A stretch of DNA of 64,000 nt from Aselliscus stoliczkanus. Taxonomy: Eukaryota; Chordata; Mammalia; Chiroptera; Hipposideridae. Numbering within the stretch: position 1 is the stretch's first letter; every line of letters starts with the position of its first letter. The translations under genes were made by a program, and so were the position numbers. Below are positions 11,106 through 22,660 of this stretch, piece by piece. A model generated the notes under the pieces. The model made no database searches. It was not told the DNA's origin and saw only the letters and a list, made by a program, of their open reading frames with translations. The DNA is taken from contig CM066732.1 of the NCBI GenBank assembly GCA_033961575.1, forward strand, positions 66,688,687 to 66,752,686, read 5' to 3'.

Positions 11106-12595
11106 AAAACAGGTAGGAGGCGTGGAGACACAGAATGGCCCTGAAACCTCTGTGTGGTGGTTGAATATCAAGAAGGATATCTCAGTCATGGAGGTTCCCC
11201 CCAGAGGAGCAAGGGGCCCCAGTCCCCCACCCCAGGCTCCCCAGCTGGGAAGGGGAGCCCCCACATAATCTTTCTGTGAAAAACAGTGGGGATTCTGCAC
11301 ATCTGGGTGGGACAGAAGGCTTTGGGAAACCCAGACATCCTCTTAAACAGCCTGCACACACTCACTCACTTGCAAGCACTCACCTTGGACTCCAGCAGAA
11401 GGATGGTGACTCAGGAGGCATCAGAGACATATGGGGGTGGGGGATGGATGGTGGCAGACTGAGGTGTGTGGCTTCAGGGGGAGGACTGGAGGACAGTCAG
11501 CATTTTCCCTGTGAGGTCCTTCTCTGGTGCAGCTAGCAGACAGGCGCCATCTTTGAGTGCAACCCCACCAAGGCCAAATCTGAATCTGATTGGCCTGGTG
11601 AGCTCCACCACTCCACCCTGCTGACTAACGGAGACCCTGCCACACCCAACTTCCTGAACACTAAAGGCACTTTCTCTGCTAGCAGCCAGCTCCACTCCCA
11701 TTGCACTCTTTCTTAGGAAACTATCACAGTCTGGCAGGCATCAAGCTCAGTCTGCTCTGAGACTTCTGTTGAGTAGCTCCAGGCTCAGAGCCTAAATTAA
11801 CCTGGTGGCCACAATTCTTCCCACTTTAGTGACTCCCTGAGACATTGCCTCATCCAATTTGCATATAATATGAGACTCTATTAGCAGCTGAATTTTAAGG
11901 AAGTTAGCAGGTGGTAGCAGGCCTTGGGGTGTCCTGACTTTTTGTGGAGCTACCTGAGGCCCAGTACTGGTGGCAGATGTCCTCAGTTCATAGCATGGAC
12001 TCTCTCAGGCATCTCCAGATTTAGCACAAACAGTGAACAACCAGAGATCGCTTTGTAGCTCCTACCAGGTACTCCCTGAACAGTCACAGACAGTGAGTGA
12101 CACAGGGCTGCCAGAGTCCTCCAAGAGGCTCCAGAACCAACATATTTGGAGGTTGGCTTCAGACCACAGCAGAACACCACCCAATTATCCCCACAGCCAC
12201 ACACACAAAAGTCAGTCTCAACAGGCAACATAGCCAGCTGGGGAAGAGTCCCATTCAGTGGGGTAACCACCCCCACAAAGCAGCCTGTAAGCTGTGGACA
12301 TGGCCAAACCACATAGCCAGTCAGTCTAAGGGTCAGTCACACCCACTGATGTGCCAGTAGCAATTGAGGCTCAACTATACCAGGAGGGCACACAAAACCT
12401 ACACAAGGGAGACACCTGAAGCACCCAGTCTAGGTGACTAGGTATACTGTGCCATTGTGCTCTACAAAACACCTACTACATAATACCACTCTACTAAAAC
12501 TGAGAGCCATAGCAGATCTACCACCAAAACAGTATTACAAGGAATGTCAAAGGGACTTAAGATGGAAAAAAATCAAATTGCTAAAAATAAAATGG

Positions 12596-13097
12596 GGGCT
12601 GGCTGAGTGGCTCAGTTGGTGAAGAGTTACCTTAAGAGTGTGAGCTCTGAGCAACAGGGCTGCCAGTTCAATTCTCACATGGGCCAGTGAGCTGCACCCA
12701 AGCTGAGCTGCTGCTTAGCTGCCAATGGGTGGCAGGATGACTCAGCTGGTGAGAGCACGTGCTCCTCACAACAAGATTCCCTGTTTGATGGTGAGCTACA
12801 CCCACCCGCAACTAAGACTGAACTCAGCACCTTGAGCTGAGCTGCTGCCCAGATGGCTCAGTGAATAGAGCTGTGCACTCTTAGCAACAAGGCTGCTGGT
12901 TCAACTTCCACATAGGATGGTGCTTATGCCCACCCACAACTAAGATTGTAACACAGCACCTTGAGTTCAGAGGCCGTGAGCTGCCGACGGGCAGCCGATG
13001 GTGACTGGCGCCCTCCACAACTAAGATTGAAGAACAACTTGGCTGTTCTCCTTCCCAGTTCCCCAACACTGTTCCCTTCCCCCAATTCCCCAATAAA
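12596..13097 (+). mobile_element. Trimeric tRNA-headed SINE, second copy
   Basis: Same three-unit structure as 3765-4258. Units start near 12596 (gggctggctgagtggctcag), 12733 (aggatgactcagctgg) and 12848 (cagatggctcagtga), followed by the shared tail with 'ccccaacactgttccc' and 'ccccaataaag'. A likely target repeat (aaaataaaatgg) ends at 12595 and recurs at 13165, about 50 bp beyond the tail. Confidence 0.85.
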
Positions 13098-13416
13098 GAA
13101 AAAAAAAGAAAGAAATAGAAGACAATTTAATGATCTTGTATTCTTTAAAAACTAAAATAAAATGGCATAGCTACATATTTACCAACAATTACTTTCAATG
13201 TAATTGATGCTCCAATCAAAATATGTAGGAGGGCTGAATGGATAAGAAAACAAAACCCTTACATATGCTGCCTACAAAAGATTCACTTCAGATCAAAAGA
13301 CACACACAGACTGAAAATAAAGGGATAGAAAAAAATATTTCATGAAAGTGAAAAAAAAAAACTGGGGTAGCAATACTTATACCAAACAAAATAGGCTTTA
13401 AAAGAAAGACTATATA

Positions 13417-13527
13417 GGGCTGGCCAAGTGGCGCAATGGTTAAGCGCTGGCTTGGGAAGCCAGCGGCCCCAGTTCAGTCCCACATATGAGGACCAGTGAC
13501 ACTGCCCTCAAAAAAAAAAAAAAAAAA
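13417..13527 (+). mobile_element. Short tRNA-headed SINE
   Basis: Complete short SINE with a long A tail. TSD aaaagaaagactatat at 13401-13416 (approx.) and 13528-13543. Confidence 0.92.
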
Positions 13528-14500
13528 AAAAGAAAGACTATATGAAGAGACAATGAAGGGCCCAGTAATCCCATTTCCCACTTCAAGGTATTTATCCAAA
13601 GAAACCCAAAATGCTACTTTAAGGGGACCTGTGCATCAATATATTCACTGCAGCATTATTTATAATGGCTAAGATGTGGAGGCACCCTGGGTGTCCATCA
13701 ATTGAAGAATAGATAAAGAGGAGGTGATACATATATACAGTGGAATATTAGATCATAGAAGGGAATGGGTTCTTGCCATCTGTGGTGGCATGAATGGGTG
13801 CTCCTGGAGAGTGTTGTGTTGAGTGGAGTGTGTCAGACAGAGAAAGACAGATGCAATGTGATTTCATTATATGTGGAATCTAAGATCAAAATTAACAAAA
13901 CAGAAACAAACTCATAGGTACAGAGAACATTTTGATGGTAGCCAGATGGGAGGGAGGTTGAAGGTGGGTGAAAAACGGGGAAGAGATTAAGAAGTACAAA
14001 TTGGTTGTTACAAAGTAGTTAAGAGGATGTATGGCATAACATAAAAATAATGTCAATAATATTGTAATAACCATGTATGGAGTGAGATGGGTACTAGATT
14101 TGTTGGGGTGATAGATGAGAGGGGTATTGGGAGAAAGGTGAAAAAGGTGAAGGGATTAAGAAATTGGTAGCTACAAAATAGTCATGAAGATCTAAAGTAA
14201 AGCACAGGGAATATAGTCAATGATATGGTAATAACTATGCATAGTGCCAGGTGGGTACTAGACTAGTCAGGGGGATCATTTAAATTATATAAATGTATAA
14301 CCACTATGCTGTACATCTGAAATTAATATAAAATAACATTGAATGTCAACTGTAACTGAAAAATTTTAAAAGAGGAGCAAATGTGAAGGGGAATAAGAGG
14401 TCCAAATTTCCAGGTATAAAACAAATAAGTCATGGGGATGTAATAATGTACAGCATAGGGAATATAGTCAATAATATGGTGATAGTGTGGTACAGTGTCA

Positions 14501-15884
14501 GATGTTTGCAGGACTTACCATGGTGACCTTTACCTCTGGATAAGCAGAGTGATGAAAAAGGGGATGATAAATCTTGACTTGACCACCCAGATTACTGACA
14601 GTAGTACAGACCTGAGTGTTATTAAAACAACTATTAGAGGTACCATGATCCTGAAATGGACACCTCACTTATGCAGCAAATACAACAAAGCACCATAGTT
14701 TGGAAATGAGTACTTGTTGTTAAAAAAACAAACACAAAAACATCACTTCCTAGAAAATCCAAAACTGGACAGCTCATTACTTACCTAGTGCCTAACTGAT
14801 CTGACTGGACCAGACAGCACCAGCCAAGCTGCAGCACTTGGAAACCCTGATTTCCTGACATGGCACAGGTATTCCTCCTGGAGCCTCAACCCTCAAGGTT
14901 AGTCTTTGTGCTGGATTAAATTCCCTACTTAACTCTCCATTTTTGGTCCAAGGATCATCAACTGTTTTCTTTAACATAAGAAAGAAAGTATCCTTGTGGA
15001 AGCCAAAATCCAACTGAAAGAAATGTTTGTGATATTTGTCAGTTTTTACAAATCTGCAATATGATAATTTGTTTTTTATTGTAAATAATATGTCAATTTT
15101 ATATTTATAACTTTAAATTATTTTTCTTAGAGGACATTTTCATGACTGAATAAACTTCAGGCCCCAAAAACCTGGAGTAGTTGATTACAATTCTGAGACA
15201 TTTGAAAGTGACAGTGTTGGATATTGGTTTCTCATGGGTTCAGATATGGTGGAGGATATCTGAATTGAGATGCTATTTTCTCTGTGAGATCTTCCTCCAA
15301 GGACAACTGGTTGGAGCTGAACAGATAACATGTAGATTAATCACTTCAACCTTATATTCCTAGGGAATTATTCTTGACCAATGAATTTATATGTCTTTTT
15401 TAAAAAAATGTGTATTTTAACATTCATCCACTTTTCACCTTGACTACCAGACTTCCTTATAAATATAACTTCAATTAGTTTTTCTCAAATATCTCCTAAC
15501 ATTAATTCCTTTTATGCTATCTCTGTTTTGTTTTTTTTAACATGAATTATGCTATTTTATTTGTGTAACATTATAATTTATAGACCCTTCTCCCTGAACA
15601 TCTGCAAAATTGAAATTCATAATAAATAAACATTCCTCCAAACCCAAAAAACTAAAGAAAGGAGTAAATAACTGATCAGCTTTTATTTGTAGACCACTAT
15701 CAGAGTTCCTTGATAATCACCTTTCATTCATCTATCCATCCAACTTTGATAAATACATTTTAATGACTACTATACATTAATTACCAGCAGATGAAAAAAA
15801 AAACATTATCCAAGGATTAGTTATGAGATCAAGAGCACCATGAAAAAGATGTGCTCTTTACAATCTTTATCACCTATAGCACAC
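14501..15884. other. Unique-looking DNA
   Basis: Contains several short open frames (for example 14495-14698 and 14792-15013) with no recognisable domain or splice context. No repeat identified with confidence. Confidence 0.4.
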
Positions 15885-16140
15885 AAAACTGAGACTTGCA
15901 CATAGTTGTTACTCAATAAATATCTGTGTGTCCACTATAATTTAACATTTAACAGAAAAATAACCTTGGATCCAGAAATCCTTTGTCTCAATCCCAGATC
16001 TGCCACTTTCTAGTTCTATAATTTTTAGGAAAGGCAATGAATAGCTGTGTGTCTCTTTTAAAATGGGATGGCAGTTCTCTCTACCTACCTAATAAGATTT
16101 TTGTGAAATTGTGAGGCTGAAATATATGAACAAGTGCTGA
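15885..16140 (+). mobile_element. L2/MIR-type ancient fragments
   Basis: 15885-15940 carries the 'gcacatagt...actcaataaatat' ending typical of L2/MIR3 tails. 15962-16140 follows the MIR pattern on the plus strand ('tctcaatcccagatctgccac', then 'aaaatgggatggcag', then 'ctacctacctaataag'). Confidence 0.65.
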
Positions 16141-16955
16141 GACAAGGGTGTGCTCGAGTTGAGAAAACACTCTTCCTCCTTATAATCTAATGGGAAAGAC
16201 AGAAATGCATGACAACGACCAGATGGAAGACTCTGTGTAATACAGTGGAACAATGTGTCTACATCTGCTTTGGGAGTCTGTGAGGGTTAAGAAAAGCACC
16301 TTTAAAGTGAAACTTGTGGTAAGAATTTAGCAGATCAAAAGTAAAGGGAGGGCATTCCAGGTAGAGCGAATCACTCCTGCGAGACATTGTGGCATGAGAA
16401 TCCGTGATATATTTGGAAAACTACATATTAGTTCCAATTTGGCAAAGCATAAGTGGGGAAAGGTGAAGTAGAGCACAAATTAGGGTAGAAGTAGAAGATG
16501 ATAGAAATGGATGAACAGGCAAGGCAAGATCACCAATCACAACACACTATGCAATAGTTTGGATCCTACCAGTTGTGCAGTAGAATACTACTGAGAGAGC
16601 TGGAGTAAGAGAGAAATAGAGAACTCCTTGATAAAAGAATCATTCTGACCCCAGAGAGGAGAACAAATTGGAGCAGGAAAGACCAGTATGAGAAAATGCA
16701 ACCATTGCTCTTCCACATTTCCTAGCAGGCCTGTGACCACCTAATTCCCACTCCATATTTCAAGGAAAGTTTACTGTCAGATTCACCCCCTTTTTGCCCC
16801 CTAAGACCAATACCTTCCTCCTGCTACCCTACCAGTACCGTGTACTTTCAATTATACATTGCATCCCACTACAATTACTAGATTGTAGAACTAACTAAAC
16901 AGTTTGACATTAAGAAAATACATTGATCTGATATATTACTGATAGCACCAATGGT
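16141..16955. other. Unique-looking DNA
   Basis: No supported gene. The 'gggcattccaggtagag' phrase at about 16349 hints at an old repeat that I could not classify. Confidence 0.4.
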
Positions 16956-17216
16956 ATTAATAGCTAACATTCCCTGAGGGTGCCCAGGTGCCATATACCA
17001 TGCTAATCACTTTATATGCCAATTTTATTTAATACCCACAATAACCCTACAGTTAGTGATGATTATTCTCAACATTTTACAAAGGAGGGAGAAATTTTAG
17101 GGAAGTTTCATAACATGCCCAACCTCACATACCAGGTAAATACATGAGTTCAGGCTCAAACCCAGTGGTATCTGGCTTCAATTCTGTTACCCACCATTCT
17201 ATAGAGGGCATAAGAA
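16956..17216 (+). mobile_element. MIR SINE
   Basis: Nearly complete MIR outline: 'tgcccaggtgccatataccatgc', 'tttaatacccacaataaccct', 'acattttacaaaggaggga', 'catgcccaacctcacatacc', 'ctcaaacccagtgg'. Confidence 0.85.
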
Positions 17217-17811
17217 ATGACAAGATGAGCCTTGCCTCAAGTATTTCATTATTAAAGAAATGGGACTATATCTGTTTTTTGATTAACAAATCCTGAGATG
17301 ACAAGGAAACATTCATTTTCTACATTTTTAACTATTAATTGTGCAATTATTAAACATTAGCAAAAAGTTGCTGATTTGTTAACTACATTTATTCAAAACA
17401 AACTAACCAGTAATCTGTAGTGTAATATATCTCAAAAACAATCCCCGTTGATATTATAAAACTGATCACTATATCACACTAAAAAGTTTATCAACCTAAA
17501 AGACACTAGCTTAGCTAGTGGACTAAAAAGAAATGTGGCCCACATAATCTAAAATTGTGAACATTGAAATGTTCACATTGATTTAGGAGGAGAATAAAAT
17601 TTTATTAGTATTTATTTATATCTCACTGGGGTTCCAAAATCAAGATTTTGGGATGTTTATAAAATTTTATGCAACAAGATTAAAGTAATAAATGAGGAAA
17701 ATAGGACAAAGAAACAGCATTTTTTTTCCCAGAAGATTTTGATCCCTAGTTACCCTGTTTAGTTTAATATGAAAATAAATTTGCAGTTTATATGAATATA
17801 CAAAGTGTAAC
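17217..17811. other. AT-rich unique DNA with a small hairpin
   Basis: No gene. A perfect 9-bp inverted repeat (tgtgaacat / atgttcaca, 4-bp loop) lies at about 17556-17577. Confidence 0.4.
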
Positions 17812-18510
17812 AGGCAGAATTCTAAGATGCTTGCCCTGTGATCGCACCCGGACACATATACCCTGTGTAACGCACCCTGGACACATATACCCTGTGTAAC
17901 CTTCTCCCCTTTAGTGTGGGCTGGACTGTGAATATGATGCATTTTAATCCCTTAAGTGACCTATCATGATAAAGGTGGAGAGGTGTTGCAGATGTCATTA
18001 AGACCACAAACTAAATCATTTGGGGCTAAATAAAAGGGAGGTTATCCTGGATGGGCCTAATCAGATGAGCCCCGTTATGGGACAGAGATCTTCCAGAAGG
18101 AAGAGATTTAAAGGATGAGACATTTTTCTGCTGGCTTTGAAGTGATAAACCATCAGGTTGTTATTAAAGAGCAAAGTGACAAGGACCTGAGAGTGTCCCT
18201 TAAGTATTAAAAATAGTCCCTGGCTGACAGCTTGCAAGAAAGTGAGGACCTCAGTCCTATAGCTGTAAGGAATTGAATTCAGCCAACAATCATGTGAGCT
18301 TGAAAAAGGACTCTAGCTTTAAATGAAGACAGAGCCCAAACAACACTTTGACTGAAGCCTTCTGAGATCCTGAGCAAAAAACTCAGCCACACTGTGCCTA
18401 GATTTCTGACCTACAGGACTGTAAGGCATAATTATACACAGATAAAAATTGTTTTTAAGCCACTGCATTTGTGGGAATTTGTTATACAGCAATAGAAAAC
18501 TAGAACTCTG
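17812..18510 (+). mobile_element. Old interspersed repeat, family unsure
   Basis: Matches a widely dispersed mammalian repeat by its phrase order: 'ggcagaattctaagatgc', 'gtgtgggctggactgtg', 'ttatcctggatgggcctaat', 'gctggctttgaag', 'ctgacctacaggactgtaag', 'ttttaagccactgcatttgtgg', 'cagcaatagaaaactag'. I read it as an ancient LTR or DNA element and cannot name the family. It contains a 28-bp tandem duplication at 17843-17899. Confidence 0.6.
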
Positions 18511-19970
18511 AGGTAGGGATGTGACCAACTGCCTGTTGAACACACGAAAACCATTGGCCTCTGACTCCAGTGTCCCACAAGACACAGAAACAATTGCCCT
18601 CACATAATCCAGAGTGAACCATGCACATAGAAGAGTATACATCACTAAACAAATCCTGCAAAATCTGAGGTTTTTATTGTTTTGTATTTTCATCAATGCA
18701 ATAAAAAGACAATGTCTCAAGACCAAATTGATATGGGGAAACAGCAGAGGTCAAATATTAATAACTTCAACAGCTCTTATAGCAAATATTACATTCCGTC
18801 ACCATATGTATTGTTCTCGTTTCCTTCCTGACATCATGAACCTAAATTTCTAAGGGATTAAATCTATGTCTTGAGAAATACATGAAGACTAGAACTCAAA
18901 CCTCCCTATTTTTTACTCCCCTTTAGTATTAAGGCTTCATTCACCCTGACTTGTCACAAGTTTGCAAGGATCTATTTTCTTTAATTTTTCTCATTCTGCA
19001 ATGTCGTAGTATTGGGAATGGGGGAATTTCATGGTGATTGGGTAACAGAGCCAGAAAAATTACAACCTACTCAGCTTTATATCCCTGGAGCCCATATCTC
19101 CCTATAAACCTTGTTTTTCAATGTTAAGAAATATCAATAAGAAGTGTTGAAAAATAGCATATTTTTTCTACCCTCATTTTTTTCTCCTCCAACTCTTCTT
19201 CTCCACACACACAAACCATATACACACTCTTATTTAGATTATAATTTTGAGAAGAAAGGCTGAAGAAATGAAGCCATTATTTTCCAGTAGTATGAGAAAT
19301 AGACTTATAATCCAAATTCTAGCCAACATGAAATGTTCTGTAACTAAAATTTTCAAAGAAGGTGCTCCTTCAGCTATAAGCAATCTATTTGCCATTTCAG
19401 AAGCTGAAATACTGAAACTCACCAGATAGATTACAGATGTGAATTGTCGGCAGAAGCACATATAGCACAGAACAGTTTGAAGCTATTTCATCCACTGAGC
19501 AAGATCAATGATGATCACAGCAAAAAAAAAAAAAAAAAAAAGATTGTTAACAAGTCTAGATTTCACAGGATAATTGGTTAGGAAAGGCATAAAACTTTTC
19601 TCAAATTACAGTAGCTCTCTAATTGTGAATTTGCTCATTAATTGGTTGGTACATATTTATGAAAGAATAATTGAAATCTGCATTTCAAGACAAGGTGGAA
19701 TAACTATTCTAATACCCCAAAGATGAAAGTGTGTGCAACCAAAAAGCAAATTATTTGGCACACTCGAAGAACTTTATGGGTATACACATATATAAATATA
19801 AACAAGAGGTTCTAAGTGAAATCATGATTTTTAGCAATGTAGTGATATGAAGAACAAACCCAAATCATAAACACCAGATTTTAAAACATGAAAACTAAAA
19901 AATAGGCTAAAAGCACTGCTGTACTTAATCATTAAAATATTCATTTTGAAATACCTAGCAGGGAAAATGG
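18511..19970. other. Unique-looking AT-rich DNA
   Basis: No supported gene. Several short frames of about 60-80 codons show no recognisable domain. Confidence 0.4.
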
Positions 19971-20087
19971 ATGGAAGGAAGGAAGGAAGGAAGGAAGGAA
20001 GGAAGGAAGGAAGGAAGGAAGGAAGGAAGGAAGGAAGGAAGGAAGGAAAGGGAAGGAGAGAGGGAGGGAGGGAGGCAGGGAGGCAGA
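19971..20087. repeat. (GGAA)n microsatellite grading into GGGA/GGCA
   Basis: About 19 GGAA units (to about 20049), then imperfect purine-rich 'gggaggga' sequence. It directly borders the 5' end of the ERV remnant. Confidence 0.97.
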
Positions 20088-20353
20088 CCAACACTGATAA
20101 TCAGACCGTAATTAACTGTCTCATGGCTGCTACCCGCATGGTCTGGGACAATGCAGGGGACTTGCCAGAATGTGTAAGTAAGTGGAACACTTACTTAGAC
20201 TTGGTGCAAAACATACAGGAGATGGGCATGCAGCAGAGGATGTTTGTGTTACAGTATAACAGAACTGATAAAGAGATATTTACAGCCCGCATGAAAGACT
20301 TATTCTTGCTAATGACCCACCAGGAACTTTTGGGACTATGGCTCCTTTATTAG
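20088..20353 (+). pseudogene. ERV gag remnant
   Basis: About 85 codons in the frame ending at 20353, directly after the microsatellite. The translation is helical and charged, with a YNRTDKE-like segment (around 20256-20276) that fits a capsid or matrix remnant. Assigned by position upstream of the protease. The rest of gag is missing or unrecognisable. Confidence 0.55.
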
Positions 20354-20466
20354 CTCCCTACACAGACCGGCCAGTCCATGAGGTCACAGGGGTTTGGCTA
20401 GACTGGGGGACGTGAAAGTCCACCGGCAAGGCCAGATCGTGCAGGCACGGGCTGTGCCTGAAAAGG

Positions 20467-20995
20467 GTGCGAGTCGCCCCCCACTTCCTCCCCCCCACCC
20501 CAGTCCGGCAAATGTGGTTTGATCTGGCTGCTGGGCTGGCCAAGGAGAAATTAGACGGCCAGTCCCTCAAGGTCCTCCTGGCCCTCTGGCGGAAGCTACA
20601 GCCTGAACAGAAATTCACTGACCTGCCCTCAAAGGAGCAGAAGGGGGTTGCTTGGGAGTTGCGCCCAGCTGACTTCCTCCCTGACTAGGGAGAAGGCCGG
20701 GACACCGGTTACAGGGGAGCCAGATGACCTGAGGCCACACATTAAACTCAATATATATTGGTCCCCCCTGGAATGTGCAGCATGTGCTGGCCCTTGTGGA
20801 CCCCGGGGTAGACAGCACCCTCATACATGGCAATCCGGACCATTTTCAGGGCCCGACAGCCACTATTGAAGGGTATGGTGGCTGGCACATCATGGTGCGT
20901 AGAATCTCCCTCACCCTGGATGTCGGATGCCTCTTCCCGCAGGGCTTATGAAGTCTACATTATCTCCTATTGCTCATTACTTCCTCGGGGTGGAT
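20467..20995 (+). pseudogene. ERV protease region
   Basis: A frame at 20467-20688 (73 codons) precedes the protease. The active-site area near 20787-20825 reads LVDPGVDSTLIHGN in one frame. Retroviral aspartic proteases normally have D-T/S-G here, so the proline is a disabling or lineage-specific change. A GYGG turn follows near 20868-20880. Frames shift at least once within the region. Confidence 0.65.
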
Positions 20996-21099
20996 GTACT
21001 CAGGGAACTGACAGTTACGATGACTGTGGAGGAATTTTGCATGTGGATGTGTGTGGTGAAAGCCGTGGTTAGAGGACATCCTCAGCACACACCCCTCCA

Positions 21100-21990
21100 C
21101 CTGCCACAGGCCACCATGTGGTTAACATCAGACAATATCGCTTGCCCGGGGGGCATGAGGAGATTGGGTGTACAATCTTAAAGTTGGAGGAGGCAGGTTT
21201 CATACAGTCCACCCATAGCCCCTTCAACTCCCTGGTCTGGCCAGTGTGGAAACCTGACGGTTCCTGGAGAATGATAGTGGACTACTGGGAGCTGAACAAG
21301 GTGCCCCCGCCCCCAACACTCCACACCACTGTTGCAAGCAACACGGAGTTGATGGATCTCCTCTCACAGGAATTGGGACGGTTCCGCTATGGGGTAGACT
21401 TGGCCAATGCCTTTTTCTCCATTGACATTGACATTGCCAGCCAAGACCAGTTCACCTTCACCTGGGAAGGTTGGCAATGGACCTTTCAAGTGTTGCCACA
21501 AGGCTACCTGCACAGCCCAACCCTGTGCCATGGGCTGGTAGCACAGGACTTAGCTACATGGACCAAGCCCCGACCATGCACTTGTTTCACTATATAGATG
21601 ATATAATGTTAACCTCTGATTCTCTTGCAGATCTGGAAACTGCCTCCTGCAGTCTCTGAGACGCCCTAACAGGTTGGGGGTGGGCCATCAACGAGGATAA
21701 GGCCCAGGGCCCTGGCTACTCTGTTCTTGGGAGTTGTTTGGTCAGGTAAGACAAAAGTAATCTCCGGGGAGGTTAGAGATAAGATTCAACATACCCTTGT
21801 CCAGAGATGGTGAGGCAGCTTCAGAATCCTTGGGGCTACTGGGATTCTCGCGAACCTTCATACCACATCTGGCAATGTTAATGCTACCTTTGCACCAGTT
21901 GGTTCGCAAAGGGGAGCCCTGGGATTGGTCCCCTGAGGCCGAGCTGGCTTTCAGGATAACAAAGCACGCCGCAGCACAGCTCCAGACCCT
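21100..21990 (+). pseudogene. ERV reverse transcriptase
   Basis: Polymerase domain remnant. In the 21118-21597 frame (160 codons) it shows a [18 protein letters not shown] block (about 21238-21295), a [11 protein letters not shown] block with the first catalytic Asp (about 21391-21425) and LPQGYLHSP (about 21493-21520). The YIDD catalytic motif (about 21592-21603) lies in a different frame, so a frameshift falls between about 21540 and 21590. A thumb-like region follows after 21797. No functional enzyme. Confidence 0.88.
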
Positions 21991-22660
21991 AAGGGTTGTT
22001 GACCCAACCGTGCCATTCCTCCTGACTGTCCAGGTGGAGGGCTCTGGGTTTGTTTGGGGTCTCTGGCAGAAACAGGGGGCAAAAGACGCCTATCGGGATT
22101 TGGTCCCAGCTTTGGAAGGGAGCCGAGGAACTGTATCCCCTGGTGGAAAAGTAATTGGCAGCGGTGTACACTGCCCGGGTGGCCTGGGAAGGCATCATGG
22201 GCCCACACCCGGTCACATTGTAGACGACCTACCCAGTGGAAGGCTGGCTCTGGTCTTGGGCAATGAGGCCGCGAACCGGCGTGGCACAGACACCAACGCT
22301 AACAAAGTGGGGAGCCTATTTAGATCAATCGGCTCAGTTCTCCACTAGTCCATTGCCCCAGGAGCTACACGCTCTTGGGGGGTCTATCACTTTCTGCTCC
22401 GAGCAAGAAGAGGTCCCCGTGGAAACGAGGGAGACTCCTAGCCCCTTTAAGGAGGGCAAGCCCCCAGTGCTGGCTGATGCCCAGTACATGGACGGGTCTT
22501 GCCAAGGGCAGCCCCCCTCTTGTGTGGCTGTAGCCCTCCATCATCTCACTGACACCTTTTGGTATGACAAAGGTAGCGGACCCTCTAGCCAATGGGCTGA
22601 GTTACGAGTGGTCTGGATAGTTTTGACTCAGGAACCTGGCCTATTACATATTTGAACTGA
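21991..22660 (+). pseudogene. ERV RT connection and RNase H
   Basis: Continues from RT. The 22236-22655 frame (139 codons) contains the YMDGS segment (about 22483-22500), matching the first catalytic Asp of RNase H, and then a QWAELR segment (about 22590-22607), the usual catalytic Glu region. Frames change near 22230 and a stop lies near 22655. Confidence 0.75.

Larger units (their letters stand above)
10860..14500 (+). mobile_element. Internally deleted L1 with long 5'UTR
   Basis: Begins 'gagatccaagatggtggagtag', the usual L1 5' start, and has a long GC-richer 5'UTR to about 12510. This joins directly to the extreme end of ORF1 ('acaagga atgtcaaaggg' near 12537), so nearly all of ORF1 is missing. 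The ORF2 start appears at 13155-13300 and endonuclease-region sequence at 13370-13560. It then jumps to the ORF2 end/3'UTR at about 13560 ('cccagtaatccca...ggtatttatcc'), missing roughly 3 kb of ORF2. The 3'UTR modules repeat to about 14500. SINEs sit at 11025-11105, 12596-13097 and 13417-13527. No intact protein. Confidence 0.75.

Noticed and set aside
11010..12360. Cluster of GC-richer frames as a possible exon group or CpG-island gene
   Set aside because: The region follows the L1 5' start at 10860 and parallels the 5'UTR at 47128-47640; the GC content is explained by the L1 promoter.
19946..20353. 135-codon frame beginning with Lys/Glu/Gly repeats as one protein
   Set aside because: The first third is translated GGAA microsatellite; only the downstream part is gag-like.
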